A stretch of DNA of 64,000 bases, taken from NCBI RefSeq assembly GCF_024464595.1, contig NZ_JANHAW010000001.1:781083-845082 (forward strand), given 5' to 3'. The DNA comes from Halobellus litoreus. GTDB lineage: Archaea > Halobacteriota > Halobacteria > Halobacteriales > Haloferacaceae. Within the stretch, counting starts at the first letter, position 1. Each line of letters begins with the position of its first letter. The position numbers were made by a program, and so were the translations under genes. Below the pieces are notes generated by a model that saw only the letters and a list, made by a program, of their open reading frames with translations, ran no database searches and was not told where the DNA came from. This document shows, one piece after another, positions 8,537 to 16,273 of this stretch.

Positions 8537-9427
8537 TCACGCGGTCAGGATCTCGCAGCCGTCTTCGGTGACGACGACGGTGTGTTCGGCCTGGCTGACG
8601 AGTTCGCCGTCGTCCTCTTTCAGGACGGGGTACCCGTGGAAGACGCCCTGCTGTTCCAACCGCTGGATGGCCATCTCCGCGCGCGGTTCGTCGAGCCACC
8701 GGGCGGCGAAGGGCAGGGTCCTGTACTCGTCTTTGACCTGTTCGAGGATCTGCCGGGCAGTCCTGTTCCGAACCGACCGGTCGCGTTCGAGGCTGTAGAT
8801 CTCCTCTTTGGACCCCTCGGAGACTTTCCCGCGCCCGGTCGTCGCGAAGGGCTCGATGGCGACGACGTCGCCGACTTCGAGTTCGATGCCGCGGTCGGTC
8901 CCGCGGTTCGGGATCGTCGGCCCGGTGTGGGCGTCCCACTGCGCGACGCCGTGGCCCGAGAGGTTCAGCACGGGCGTGTAGCCGTAGCCGCGGATGACGT
9001 CCTCGATCTCCGCGCCGACCTCGCCCGTCTCGACGCCCGGTGCGACCGCGTCGAGCGCGGCGTCGAGCGCCTCTTCGGCGGCCTCGACGAGTTCGGGAGT
9101 CCCCGACAGATCGACCGTCACCGCGGCGTCGGCGATGTAGCCGTCGACGTGGACGCCGCAGTCCAGACAGACCATCTCCTCGCCGAACTCGGTGTCGTCG
9201 TCGCGTCCCGGCGAGGCGTGGGAGGCCTCCTCGTCGACGCTGATGTTCGCGGGGAACGCGCAGCCGTCGGCGCGCTCTCGGATCTCCGCTTCGGCGAACT
9301 CGGCCACTTCGAGCTGTGTGACGCCCGGCTCGATCATCTCGGCGGCCTCGTCGAGCACGTCCCGAAGCACCGTTCCGGCCTCCCTGTACTTTGTCAGCGT
9401 CTCCTCGTCGAGGGGTCCGTCGCTCAT
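8537..9427 (-). CDS. map: Type II methionine aminopeptidase
   Basis: 296 residues, pita-bread fold. It removes initiator Met from nascent proteins. Metal ligands are visible: D in CLDCGVHVDGYIADAAVTVDLS (two Asp), the His of NLSGHGVAQWDAHTGP, E in AIEPFATTG, and the terminal E in SQAEHTVVV. The roughly 65-residue insertion between the metal sites, with a helical domain (LERDRSVRNRTARQILEQV), marks type II, the form usual in archaea. The start at MSDGPLDEETL was chosen over nine extra upstream residues that lack conservation. First gene of the map-HIT unit. Confidence 0.93.
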   Translation of the reverse strand: MSDGPLDEETLTKYREAGTVLRDVLDEAAEMIEPGVTQLEVAEFAEAEIRERADGCAFPANISVDEEASHASPGRDDDTEFGEEMVCLDCGVHVDGYIADAAVTVDLSGTPELVEAAEEALDAALDAVAPGVETGEVGAEIEDVIRGYGYTPVLNLSGHGVAQWDAHTGPTIPNRGTDRGIELEVGDVVAIEPFATTGRGKVSEGSKEEIYSLERDRSVRNRTARQILEQVKDEYRTLPFAARWLDEPRAEMAIQRLEQQGVFHGYPVLKEDDGELVSQAEHTVVVTEDGCEILTA

Positions 9428-9555
9428 ACCGGAGTCATCGGACGAGCGACCCAAAGAGGTTCCGAAGCCGACGCTGGTGGGAATTCACGGGAGTGGATGA
9501 AACGGGCGTCTCAGTTACACGTACCTACTTACGCCCGGAGCGGGTCGTCCGCCGT

Positions 9556-9861
9556 ATGCCCTCCGCGGTCACCGAAGCGTTGTTCAGCGAGCCCTCCGGC
9601 CGCCGTCACGCGCTCGTGATGTTCGCCGGGGTGGCCATCTTCACGAGCGTCTACGTGTACTACGGGGTTCTCCGCGATTCCGCCGCGGTCGGGTGGCTGC
9701 TCGTTATGGTCGTCGGCTCCGCGCTGTCGGGGATCGCCGAGTCCCTTCCGAAGGATCGGCGGCGGATCGCCGGAGCGCTACGTATAACGGCGATTCTCGT
9801 CTTGCTGGGTGTCCTGGCGCTCACCGTATTCGTTCCCGAAGTCGTCGTCAGGTCAGGGTGA
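9556..9861 (+). CDS. Small membrane protein with three predicted helices
   Basis: 101 residues (MPSAVTEALFSEPSGRRH) with hydrophobic helices at about 19-36, 44-62 and 72-93. The loop between helices 2 and 3 is basic (KDRRR), consistent with a cytoplasmic loop. It ends 34 bp before the convergent hydrolase gene. An AT-rich TATA-like stretch (CTACTTACG) about 27 bp before the ATG suggests a leaderless transcript. No family recognised. Confidence 0.6.
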   Translation: MPSAVTEALFSEPSGRRHALVMFAGVAIFTSVYVYYGVLRDSAAVGWLLVMVVGSALSGIAESLPKDRRRIAGALRITAILVLLGVLALTVFVPEVVVRSG

Positions 9862-9894
9862 TCTCACTCGATTCGGCCGCACCGGCGCGGTCCG

Positions 9895-10575
9895 TCACCC
9901 GACGACGGACGCGACGAGGTCGTCGAGGTATGCGATCTCCTCTTCGAAGATGCCGTGGCCGCGGCCCTCGTAGCGGTCGAAGCGGACGTCGGCGTTCAGG
10001 CGCTCGAAGACCGCGACGGTCTCCTCGGCGCGCGACATCGGGATGTGGGGGTCGTCGTCGCTGACGCCCAGGAAGAAGGGCATTCTCTCGACGTCGCCCG
10101 TGTGGTCGAACTCGGTCCCCTCCTCGCCGATCAGGCCGCCCGAGAGGAGGACGAGGCCGCCGTAGCGTTTCGGCTCGCGCGCGACGAACTCCGAGACGAG
10201 ACACGCCCCCTGCGAGAAGCCGACGAGGACGACCCTCTCGGTCGGGAGCCCCCCGGACTGGGCTTCCTCGACCGCTCGCCGGAGGTGAGCCAGCGCCGAA
10301 TCGAGGTGCGGCTGGTTCCGCTCGATCGGCGCGAGGAAGCGGTTGGGATACCAGGTCCCTCGCTGGGCCTGCGGGGCGACGTAGTGCAGCCCCTCCCGGC
10401 CGAACTCCCGGGCGAACTGGAGCATCCCGTCGGCCCGCGCGCCCCGCCCGTGCACGAGGACGACCGCGGCGTCGGCGTCTTCGGGCGATGCGCCGGCGGT
10501 TCGGATCGGCTGCTCGGCGTGCGGGCCCGCGTCGATGTTCGGATCCTCGTCGCCGTTCGGGGTGCGTCGGTTCAT
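9895..10575 (-). CDS. Alpha/beta hydrolase, phospholipase/carboxylesterase type (MhqD-like)
   Basis: 226 residues, alpha/beta hydrolase of the phospholipase/carboxylesterase family. The oxyanion-region motif is VLVHGRGA, the nucleophile elbow GFSQGACL (Ser), the acid SDDDPHIP, and the catalytic His sits in GRGHGIFEEE. The start codon overlaps the stop of the upstream dioxygenase (ATGA), so the two are translationally coupled. In Bacillus subtilis mhqD is paired with mhqO and responds to hydroquinones and catechols. The same pairing here suggests a role in processing quinone or ring-cleavage products. Substrate is inferred from context only. Confidence 0.85.
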   Translation of the reverse strand: MNRRTPNGDEDPNIDAGPHAEQPIRTAGASPEDADAAVVLVHGRGARADGMLQFAREFGREGLHYVAPQAQRGTWYPNRFLAPIERNQPHLDSALAHLRRAVEEAQSGGLPTERVVLVGFSQGACLVSEFVAREPKRYGGLVLLSGGLIGEEGTEFDHTGDVERMPFFLGVSDDDPHIPMSRAEETVAVFERLNADVRFDRYEGRGHGIFEEEIAYLDDLVASVVG

Positions 10576-11603
10576 TCGCTCGCCCCTCCGTCCGCCGGGG
10601 CCTTTTCGCTTTCCGCTGGGGCCGTCGCCTTCGTCTCTCCGGAGGGGAAGCCGTCGTCGGGAACGTCCAGCGGCGGCAACGCCGACTCGATCTCCTCGCG
10701 CTCGTCCGCCAGCCACGGGGGGAGTTTGAGTTCCGAGCCCAACGCTTCGACGGGCTCGTCGAGCGTGAAGCCGGGTCCGTCGGTCGCGATCTCGAAGAGG
10801 ATGCCGCCGGGTTCGCGGAAGTAGATCGACCGGAAGTACTGGCGGTCCTTCTGCGGCGTCACGAACTGTCCGGCGTCGGAAAGCCGCTCGCGCCAGGCCA
10901 GTTGCTCGTCCTCGTCGGCGGCGCGGAACGCGACGTGGTGGACGGTCCCGACGCCGGGGCGGCCACGCGGCGGTCCGCGATGGAGCACGTCGACGACCGT
11001 CGCGCGATCGCCCGCCGCGGCGTAGCGGACGCGCTCGGCTCCGTCGTCGGGGTCGGTCTCGGCTCCGACGCGTTCGAAGCCGAGCAGGTCCAAGACGTTC
11101 GCCGTGGCGTCGGGTTCGGCGGAGTGCAGCGTGACACCGAAGAACCCTCGGATCGCGTGCTCGTCGGGGACGGGACCGCCGTTCCACGGCTCGATCGGCG
11201 AGTCCGAGAGATCCGTCTCGACGAGTTCGAGCGGTTGTCCGTCGAGGTCCGCAAGGGGGAGAACGTCCGCGCCGAAGCGCGTGCGGCGCTCGTCGACGGA
11301 CGCGTCGGCGTCGCCGAGTCGGTCCGCCCAGTAGTCGAGGCTGCCCTCGGGAACGGCGAAGGCCGTGGCGACTGCCTGTCCGCGGCCGGGACGGCCCGGT
11401 CGCGCACCCTCGAAGGGGAAGAAGGTGAGCGCCGTGCCGGGAGCGCCCGTCTCGTCGCCGTAGTAGAGGTGATAGGTCGTCCTGTCGTCGAAATTGACCG
11501 TCCGCTTGACCAGCCGCAGTCCGAGGACCGCCGTGTAGAACCGGAGGTTCTCCTGCGGATCGCCCGCGACGGCCGTGACGTGGTGGATACCGTTCGTTTG
11601 CAT
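10572..11603 (-). CDS. Ring-cleaving dioxygenase of the MhqO family (VOC/glyoxalase fold)
   Basis: 343 residues built from two vicinal-oxygen-chelate modules. Module 1 starts GIHHVTAVAGDPQENLRFY, and module 2 contains GTVHHVAFRAADEDEQLAWRERL and FREPGGILFEIATDGPGF. The His and Glu residues of these motifs (HHV, HHVAF, LFEI) form the metal site of the family. B. subtilis MhqO/MhqE homologues open hydroquinone rings. It is the first gene of an operon with the MhqD-like hydrolase and is transcribed away from an HxlR regulator. The Ala/Glu-rich C-terminal tail (about 40 residues) is a halophile extension. Confidence 0.85.
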   Translation of the reverse strand: MQTNGIHHVTAVAGDPQENLRFYTAVLGLRLVKRTVNFDDRTTYHLYYGDETGAPGTALTFFPFEGARPGRPGRGQAVATAFAVPEGSLDYWADRLGDADASVDERRTRFGADVLPLADLDGQPLELVETDLSDSPIEPWNGGPVPDEHAIRGFFGVTLHSAEPDATANVLDLLGFERVGAETDPDDGAERVRYAAAGDRATVVDVLHRGPPRGRPGVGTVHHVAFRAADEDEQLAWRERLSDAGQFVTPQKDRQYFRSIYFREPGGILFEIATDGPGFTLDEPVEALGSELKLPPWLADEREEIESALPPLDVPDDGFPSGETKATAPAESEKAPADGGASE

Positions 11604-11740
11604 AGTCTGGGTCTCCTCGCGGGTCCCGGAGGGAGTCGCGGGAAGCGGATCGTCCGCGTCCCCGTCCCAATCCGGTATCGCTCTGTTACCTACTAAAGAA
11701 GCGAAACCATTTGTATCTTCGCGGACGAAGGGGTGACCAG
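11604..11740. promoter_or_regulatory. Divergent promoter region between mhqO-like and hxlR-like genes
   Basis: 137 bp between two divergent starts. On the plus strand TTTGTATC (about 11710-11717) sits 27 bp from GTG 11741, fitting a leaderless transcript for the regulator. On the minus strand CTTTAGTAG (about 11690-11698) is the best TATA for the dioxygenase and would give a leader of about 65 nt. The two TATA boxes lie within 25 bp of each other, so one bound HxlR dimer near GTTACCTACTAAAG could shut both promoters. The operator itself is inferred. Confidence 0.5.
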
Positions 11741-12178
11741 GTGACGCCTGTGTCCCCAGACTCCCAGGACAAATACGACGAGGACGCGTGCTCGGTGATC
11801 GACTCGCTCGAACAGATCGGCTCGCAGTGGCGACTCATCGTCCTGCACGACCTCCAGGAGGGCGAGAAACGCTTCAACGAGCTCAAGCGCTCGACGGACG
11901 CCAGTTCTCGGACGCTCTCTCGCGTCCTCGACGACCTCCAGGAGCTGGGGTTCGTCAACCGGCGGCTGGAGGAGGACGCGCCGGTGGCGACGTACTACTC
12001 GCTGACGCCGAAGGGTCGGTCGCTGTGTCCGGTGTTCGACGAGATCGAGGCGTGGGCCGACGAGTGGCTGCACGCGACGCCGACCGGCGAGGATCCCGCG
12101 ACCGTGGCGGCCGACGGCGGTTCGACCGACGAGGGGGCCGCGGACGGCGAGGCGACGGAATCCGAAGCGGCCGAGTGA
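11741..12178 (+). CDS. HxlR-family winged-helix regulator
   Basis: 145 residues from GTG 11741, chosen because it lies 27 bp from a TATA box. An upstream TTG would put the TATA inside the gene. The HxlR core is clear: Cys then VIDSLEQIGSQWRLIVLHDL, KRFNELKRS, SRTLSRVLDDLQELGFVNR (recognition helix and wing) and YYSLTPKGRSL. The conserved N-terminal Cys is the thiol that senses quinones or electrophiles in HxlR/YodB-type proteins. Divergence from the mhqO/mhqD-like operon makes that operon its likely target. The C-terminal 35 residues are an acidic tail. Confidence 0.88.
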   Translation: MTPVSPDSQDKYDEDACSVIDSLEQIGSQWRLIVLHDLQEGEKRFNELKRSTDASSRTLSRVLDDLQELGFVNRRLEEDAPVATYYSLTPKGRSLCPVFDEIEAWADEWLHATPTGEDPATVAADGGSTDEGAADGEATESEAAE

Positions 12179-12197
12179 TTCGGCCGATCCGGCCGCT

Positions 12198-12857
12198 TCA
12201 GGCGCCTTCGACGAGTCGTTTGAGTTGTTCCGGCGGCACGGCTCCGCGGGCGGCGTGGCCCTCGTAGGCGAACGTCGGAACGCCGGTGATACCCTGCTGT
12301 TGAGCCTCGCGGAACTGCGCTTCGAGGGCCGAGCGGCGTTCCTCGTCGTCGAGCACCTCGCGGACGAAGTCGGCGTCGACGCCGACCGCAGTCGCGATGT
12401 CGACGAGGACGTCCGCCGAGCCGATGTCGCGTCCGTCGTGCCACAGCGCCTCGAAGACGCGCTCGTCGAAGTCGAGCCACGTCTCGTAGTCGGACTGGTC
12501 CCGGACCGCGACGGAGACGAGCTGTGCGGGCAGCGAGTCGACGTCGGTCGCCAACTCGACCTCCATCTGGTCGGCCCCGTACTTCTCGCGGAGCTTTCGG
12601 ACGTTGGTTTTGGCCTGTTCGTAGTAGGCGTCGTCCTTGCCGTCGTCGGCGTCGTGGTCGATCGTTCCGTCGGGGTTCCGCTTGCCCGAGCGAAGGTCGA
12701 AGGGCCGCCAGTCTATCTCCAGTCGCTCCTCGCGTTCGGACTGGTACTCCGACAGCGACCGTCGCCCGAGGTAGCAGAACGGGCAGACGTAGTCCGAGTA
12801 GACGGTGATTCGGTCGTCTGTCGTCGCCGTTTCGGATCCGGTGGTGGCGTCTGACAT
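12198..12857 (-). CDS. DsbA-family oxidoreductase, FrnE type
   Basis: 219 residues, thioredoxin fold with a helical insertion. The active site is YVCPFCYLGRR (CxxC, Cys25 and Cys28) and the cis-Pro loop is GITGVPTFAYEG. Homologues include FrnE and 2-hydroxychromene-2-carboxylate isomerase-like proteins acting as cytoplasmic disulfide oxidoreductases. No signal peptide is present. The start MSDATTGSE (ATG 12857) avoids an Arg-rich upstream extension. It converges with the HxlR gene, so the mhq-like locus is flanked by thiol chemistry, which may be functional or coincidental. Confidence 0.85.
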   Translation of the reverse strand: MSDATTGSETATTDDRITVYSDYVCPFCYLGRRSLSEYQSEREERLEIDWRPFDLRSGKRNPDGTIDHDADDGKDDAYYEQAKTNVRKLREKYGADQMEVELATDVDSLPAQLVSVAVRDQSDYETWLDFDERVFEALWHDGRDIGSADVLVDIATAVGVDADFVREVLDDEERRSALEAQFREAQQQGITGVPTFAYEGHAARGAVPPEQLKRLVEGA

Positions 12858-13027
12858 CGCTCGGAGGGAGGCGCGTCGCACATAAGAAGCCGTCCCGTCT
12901 GTGCGCGGCGGTACACGCGGGGAGCCGTTCCGGGTATCGCCGAGCAAGACGCGCAGTACCGGCTCTCGCGCGAAGGTGTCGAGAAACAGTACACATACGG
13001 TGCCGGAGTCACAACCGGGGACCGGTG

Positions 13028-13888
13028 ATGAAAGCGCAGGACTTCCTCGAATCAGATTGGGATTACTGTCTGGTCCTCGATGCGTGCCGCTACGACGTGT
13101 TCTGTGACGTCTACGACGAGTATCTCGACGGAACGGTCGAAAAGCGACGGAGCGTGGGGTCGTCGACGCCCGAGTGGGCCTCCCGGACGTTCACCGACCA
13201 CCACGACATCGCGTACTTCTCCGGGAACCCCTTCATCAACGACCTGGGAATCCCGCTGAACGAACTCAAGTGGGGCGCGAGCTGCGACTACGAGTGGACG
13301 GCGAACGAACACATCAGCGACGTCGTCGACGTCTGGAAACACGGCTGGGACGACGACCTCGGCACGGTCCCCCCAGAGAGCCTCGAAGCGTCGCTGACGG
13401 AACGATTCGACCTCGTCGAGCGGAACGAGCGGACGGTCCTCCACTATATGCAACCGCACGCGCCGTATCTCTCTCGTGGTGCGGGACAGAAGCTCAAGCA
13501 GATCCAGAAGGGGATCCGCAGACAGGAAGACAGCCAGGAGGCGGCCGCGGACGGCGGCGGGGCCATCGCCGCGCTCGGACAGACCGTCAGGCCGCGGATC
13601 GAAAGCGCGCTCGAAGGCAGCGAACTCGCCCAGAAGGCGGGGTTGTGGCTCGAACTCGACCCCGTCGACCTCGTCCAGAACGGGACGCGGGAGACCGCCT
13701 TCGAACTCCACGAGGAGAACCTGCGCATCGCGCTCGAATCGATCGCCGACCTGATTCCCAAGCTCGACGGCACGGTGGTCGTCACCGCCGATCACGGCGA
13801 GGCGTTCGGCGAGGAGGGCGTCTGGGAGCACCACATCGAGACGCACATCCCGCCGCTCGTCGACGTTCCGTGGCTCGTCGTCGAGTAA
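13028..13888 (+). CDS. Alkaline-phosphatase/sulfatase superfamily protein
   Basis: 286 residues from ATG 13028 (a GTG lies one codon upstream). N-terminal DYCLVLDACRYDVF has the Asp and the Cys/Arg arrangement of the sulfatase-like metal site. HYMQPHAPYL and the C-terminal TADHGEAFGEEG (Asp-His metal ligands) followed by HHIETHIPPLVDVPWLVV complete it. Shorter than classical sulfatases and without a signal peptide. Similar haloarchaeal proteins are often found near surface-glycan genes, but no such genes are seen here. Substrate unknown: phosphoester or sulfate ester. Confidence 0.75.
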   Translation: MKAQDFLESDWDYCLVLDACRYDVFCDVYDEYLDGTVEKRRSVGSSTPEWASRTFTDHHDIAYFSGNPFINDLGIPLNELKWGASCDYEWTANEHISDVVDVWKHGWDDDLGTVPPESLEASLTERFDLVERNERTVLHYMQPHAPYLSRGAGQKLKQIQKGIRRQEDSQEAAADGGGAIAALGQTVRPRIESALEGSELAQKAGLWLELDPVDLVQNGTRETAFELHEENLRIALESIADLIPKLDGTVVVTADHGEAFGEEGVWEHHIETHIPPLVDVPWLVVE

Positions 13889-13940
13889 TTGCTAGACGGA
13901 CTCACACGAGCAGTTTCGAGCGTCGCAGCGATAACGGCAG

Positions 13941-13947
13941 TAATTTA
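13941..13947 (+). promoter_or_regulatory. TATA box of the isocitrate dehydrogenase gene
   Basis: TAATTTA centred 26-32 bp before two in-frame ATGs (13970 and 13976). The spacing fits a leaderless mRNA, the usual arrangement in haloarchaea. Confidence 0.5.
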
Positions 13948-13975
13948 CGCACGGTGCGGAAAGAGCCGGATGTTT

Positions 13976-15238
13976 ATGAGCTACGACCAGATCGAGGTCC
14001 CCGATTCCGGGGAGAAGATCACGCTCGCCGACGAGGAGACCGGGGAACTGAACGTTCCGGACACGCCGATCATCCCGATCATCCACGGCGACGGGATCGG
14101 AACCGACGTCGGACCGGCGGCGCAGAAGGTCCTCGACGCCGCCGCGGAGGCAACCGGCCGCTCCGTGGAGTGGATGCGCGTCTACGCCGGCGAGTCCGCC
14201 CGCGAGAAGTACGGCGAGAACCTGCCCGACGACACGGTGAACGCGATCCGCGATCACCGCGTCGCGATCAAGGGCCCGCTGACGACGCCCGTCGGCGCGG
14301 GCTACCGCTCGCTGAACGTCGCGCTCCGGCAGAAGCTCGACCTCTACGCGAACGTCCGCCCGACCTACCACATCGACGGCGTCCCCTCGCCCGTCAAGAA
14401 CCCCGAGGAGATGGATATGATCACGTTCCGGGAGAACACCGAGGACGTGTACGCCGGCATCGAGTGGGAGGCCGGCACCGACGAGGTCGAGCAGGTGAAG
14501 GCCTTCGTCGAGGACGAGATGGGCTACGACGAGATGATGCACGACGGTCCGATCGGCATCGGCATCAAGCCCATCACGGAGTTCGGCACGAAGCGGCTGG
14601 TCCGCGAGGCCATCGACTACGCCCTTGAGAACGACCGCGACACTGTCACGCTGGTCCACAAGGGCAACATAATGAAGTTCACCGAGGGCGCGTTCCGCGA
14701 CTGGGGCTACGAGGTCGCCGAGGAGGAGTACGGCGCGGACGTCATCACCGAGGACGAACTCTGGGAGGAGCACGACGGCGAGGCGCCCGAGGGGACGCTG
14801 GTCGTCAACGACCGAATCGCGGACAACATGCTCCAGCAGCTCCTCACCCGGACGGACGAGTACGAGGTCATCGCGACGATGAACCTCAACGGGGACTATA
14901 TGTCCGACGCCGCCGGCGCACAGATCGGCGGGCTCGGCATCGCGCCGGGCGCGAACTTCGGTGAGGGCCTCTGTCTCGCCGAACCGGTTCACGGCTCCGC
15001 GCCCAAGTACGCCGGGCAGGACAAGGTGAACCCGACCGCGATGATCCTCTCGGGTCGCGAGATGTTCGAGTATATGGGCTGGAAGGACGCCGGGCAACTA
15101 ATCCGCGACGCCGTCGAGAAGACCATCTCCGCGGGCGACGTTACCTACGACCTCGAACGGCAGATCGAGGGCGGCAACAAGCTCGCGACGAGCGAGTTCG
15201 CCGAGGCGGTCGTCGAGAACATCCACGACCTCGCCTGA
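13976..15238 (+). CDS. icd: NADP-dependent isocitrate dehydrogenase
   Basis: 420 residues. It oxidises isocitrate to 2-oxoglutarate in the TCA cycle. Recognisable motifs: IPIIHGDGIGTDVG, KGPLTTPVGAGYRSLNVALRQ (substrate Ser and Arg), ITFRENTEDVYAGIEW, TLVHKGNIMKFTEGAF, NLNGDYMSDAAAGQIGG-like segment, and HGSAPKYAGQDKVNP. The Lys-Tyr pair in APKYAGQDKV is the NADP-specificity determinant known from the E. coli enzyme. Start at MSYDQIEVP matches the usual haloarchaeal N-terminus, though ATG 13970 two codons upstream also fits the TATA spacing. Confidence 0.95.
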   Translation: MSYDQIEVPDSGEKITLADEETGELNVPDTPIIPIIHGDGIGTDVGPAAQKVLDAAAEATGRSVEWMRVYAGESAREKYGENLPDDTVNAIRDHRVAIKGPLTTPVGAGYRSLNVALRQKLDLYANVRPTYHIDGVPSPVKNPEEMDMITFRENTEDVYAGIEWEAGTDEVEQVKAFVEDEMGYDEMMHDGPIGIGIKPITEFGTKRLVREAIDYALENDRDTVTLVHKGNIMKFTEGAFRDWGYEVAEEEYGADVITEDELWEEHDGEAPEGTLVVNDRIADNMLQQLLTRTDEYEVIATMNLNGDYMSDAAGAQIGGLGIAPGANFGEGLCLAEPVHGSAPKYAGQDKVNPTAMILSGREMFEYMGWKDAGQLIRDAVEKTISAGDVTYDLERQIEGGNKLATSEFAEAVVENIHDLA

Positions 15239-15312
15239 GACGACCGTTCGAGTCTCTTTTAGTTCACTCCCGAGCCGAAGGTTCAAATCCGGTAGCGGAG
15301 TAAGGGAGAGAT

Positions 15313-15852
15313 ATGTACGCCGTCGTCGGCTGCACCGACTGCGAGCACCTCTGGATCCTGAAGGATCCGCGGGCAGCGGAGACCGCGATGTGTCCGCGCT
15401 GCGGCCGGACGCATCGGACGAAGCAGCTCAGACGCTTCGTCGAGGACGAGAACCGGGAGGCCGCCAGGCAGGGGCGCGCGGCGCTGCTCGCGAAGCGCGG
15501 CGGCAACAGCGAGGCGTTCGCGGAGACGGCCCACGTCGCGGAGATGGAACGCGAGATCGACGAGCGCGGGGCGGCGGTCGACGACCGCGAGTACCTCGAC
15601 GGCTCCGGCCTCGACGCCGAGGAGGTCGCGGCCGCCGGCGAACGAGCGGAGCGGGGGTCGGGGGAGTCCGCCGGCAGCCGTATCGACGTCGTCCGCGAGG
15701 CGCTCCGCGAGGGCGATGCCCCGACCGCCGACGACGTCGCGAGCTACGCCGCGGATCGCGGCGTGCCGGCCGAAAAGGCCCGCGAGATACTGACGAAACT
15801 GTCCCGACGCGGCGAGGTGACGGAGTCGGGCGGCACGTACCGCCTGCTCTGA
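15313..15852 (+). CDS. DUF5817-like zinc-ribbon and winged-helix protein
   Basis: 179 residues. The N-terminal zinc ribbon has CTDCEHLW and CPRCGRTH (CxxC...CxxC). A charged helical middle follows, with an Ala/Glu-rich linker at about 75-120. The last 60 residues (IDVVREALRE, TADDVASYAADRGVPAEKAREILTKL, GEVTESGGTYRLL) look like a winged helix of the MCM/RPA-associated kind. This organisation matches the haloarchaeal DUF5817 group. A nucleic-acid-binding role is likely but unproven. It begins 74 bp after icd and is followed within 7 bp by a membrane protein gene. Confidence 0.7.
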   Translation: MYAVVGCTDCEHLWILKDPRAAETAMCPRCGRTHRTKQLRRFVEDENREAARQGRAALLAKRGGNSEAFAETAHVAEMEREIDERGAAVDDREYLDGSGLDAEEVAAAGERAERGSGESAGSRIDVVREALREGDAPTADDVASYAADRGVPAEKAREILTKLSRRGEVTESGGTYRLL

Positions 15853-15858
15853 GTGTCG

Positions 15859-16242
15859 ATGTCGGGTGCGTCTGGGACCGGAATCGTCGGCTGGATCGCC
15901 CGCGGCGTCGTCGCCCTCTGCTTCGTCGGCGGCGCGGTCCTGGCGGTCACGGGTCGACTCGTCGTCGCCGGCGTCGCGTTCCTCGTCGGCCACACGTTCC
16001 TCGCCACGGCGGCGATGGTGCAGCGACAGCGACGCCGCGGTGCCGGCCTGTCGCTGTCGGGCGTCGGGTGGTTCGCGCTCTCGGTCGGTCTCGGGGCAGG
16101 CGGGACGTCTGCGGGCGGCACCACCGTTCCCGAAACGCCGCTTCTCGCCGTCGGAATCGCGCTCGTCACCGTGGGAACCCTTCTGGTGGTCGGGGCGCTC
16201 GGCGGGGGCGACCCCGAGCCGCCGGTCGAGGCGGAGAAGTAG
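15859..16242 (+). CDS. Four-helix membrane protein of unknown function
   Basis: 127 residues from ATG 15859 (an earlier GTG at 15853 is possible), 6 bp after the previous stop and so co-transcribed. Hydrophobic helices at about 11-28, 30-50, 63-80 and 93-115 and a short acidic tail. No family recognised. Confidence 0.65.
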   Translation: MSGASGTGIVGWIARGVVALCFVGGAVLAVTGRLVVAGVAFLVGHTFLATAAMVQRQRRRGAGLSLSGVGWFALSVGLGAGGTSAGGTTVPETPLLAVGIALVTVGTLLVVGALGGGDPEPPVEAEK

Positions 16243-16273
16243 TCCCTCGCGCCGACCGGGAGCCGTCTGCGGC

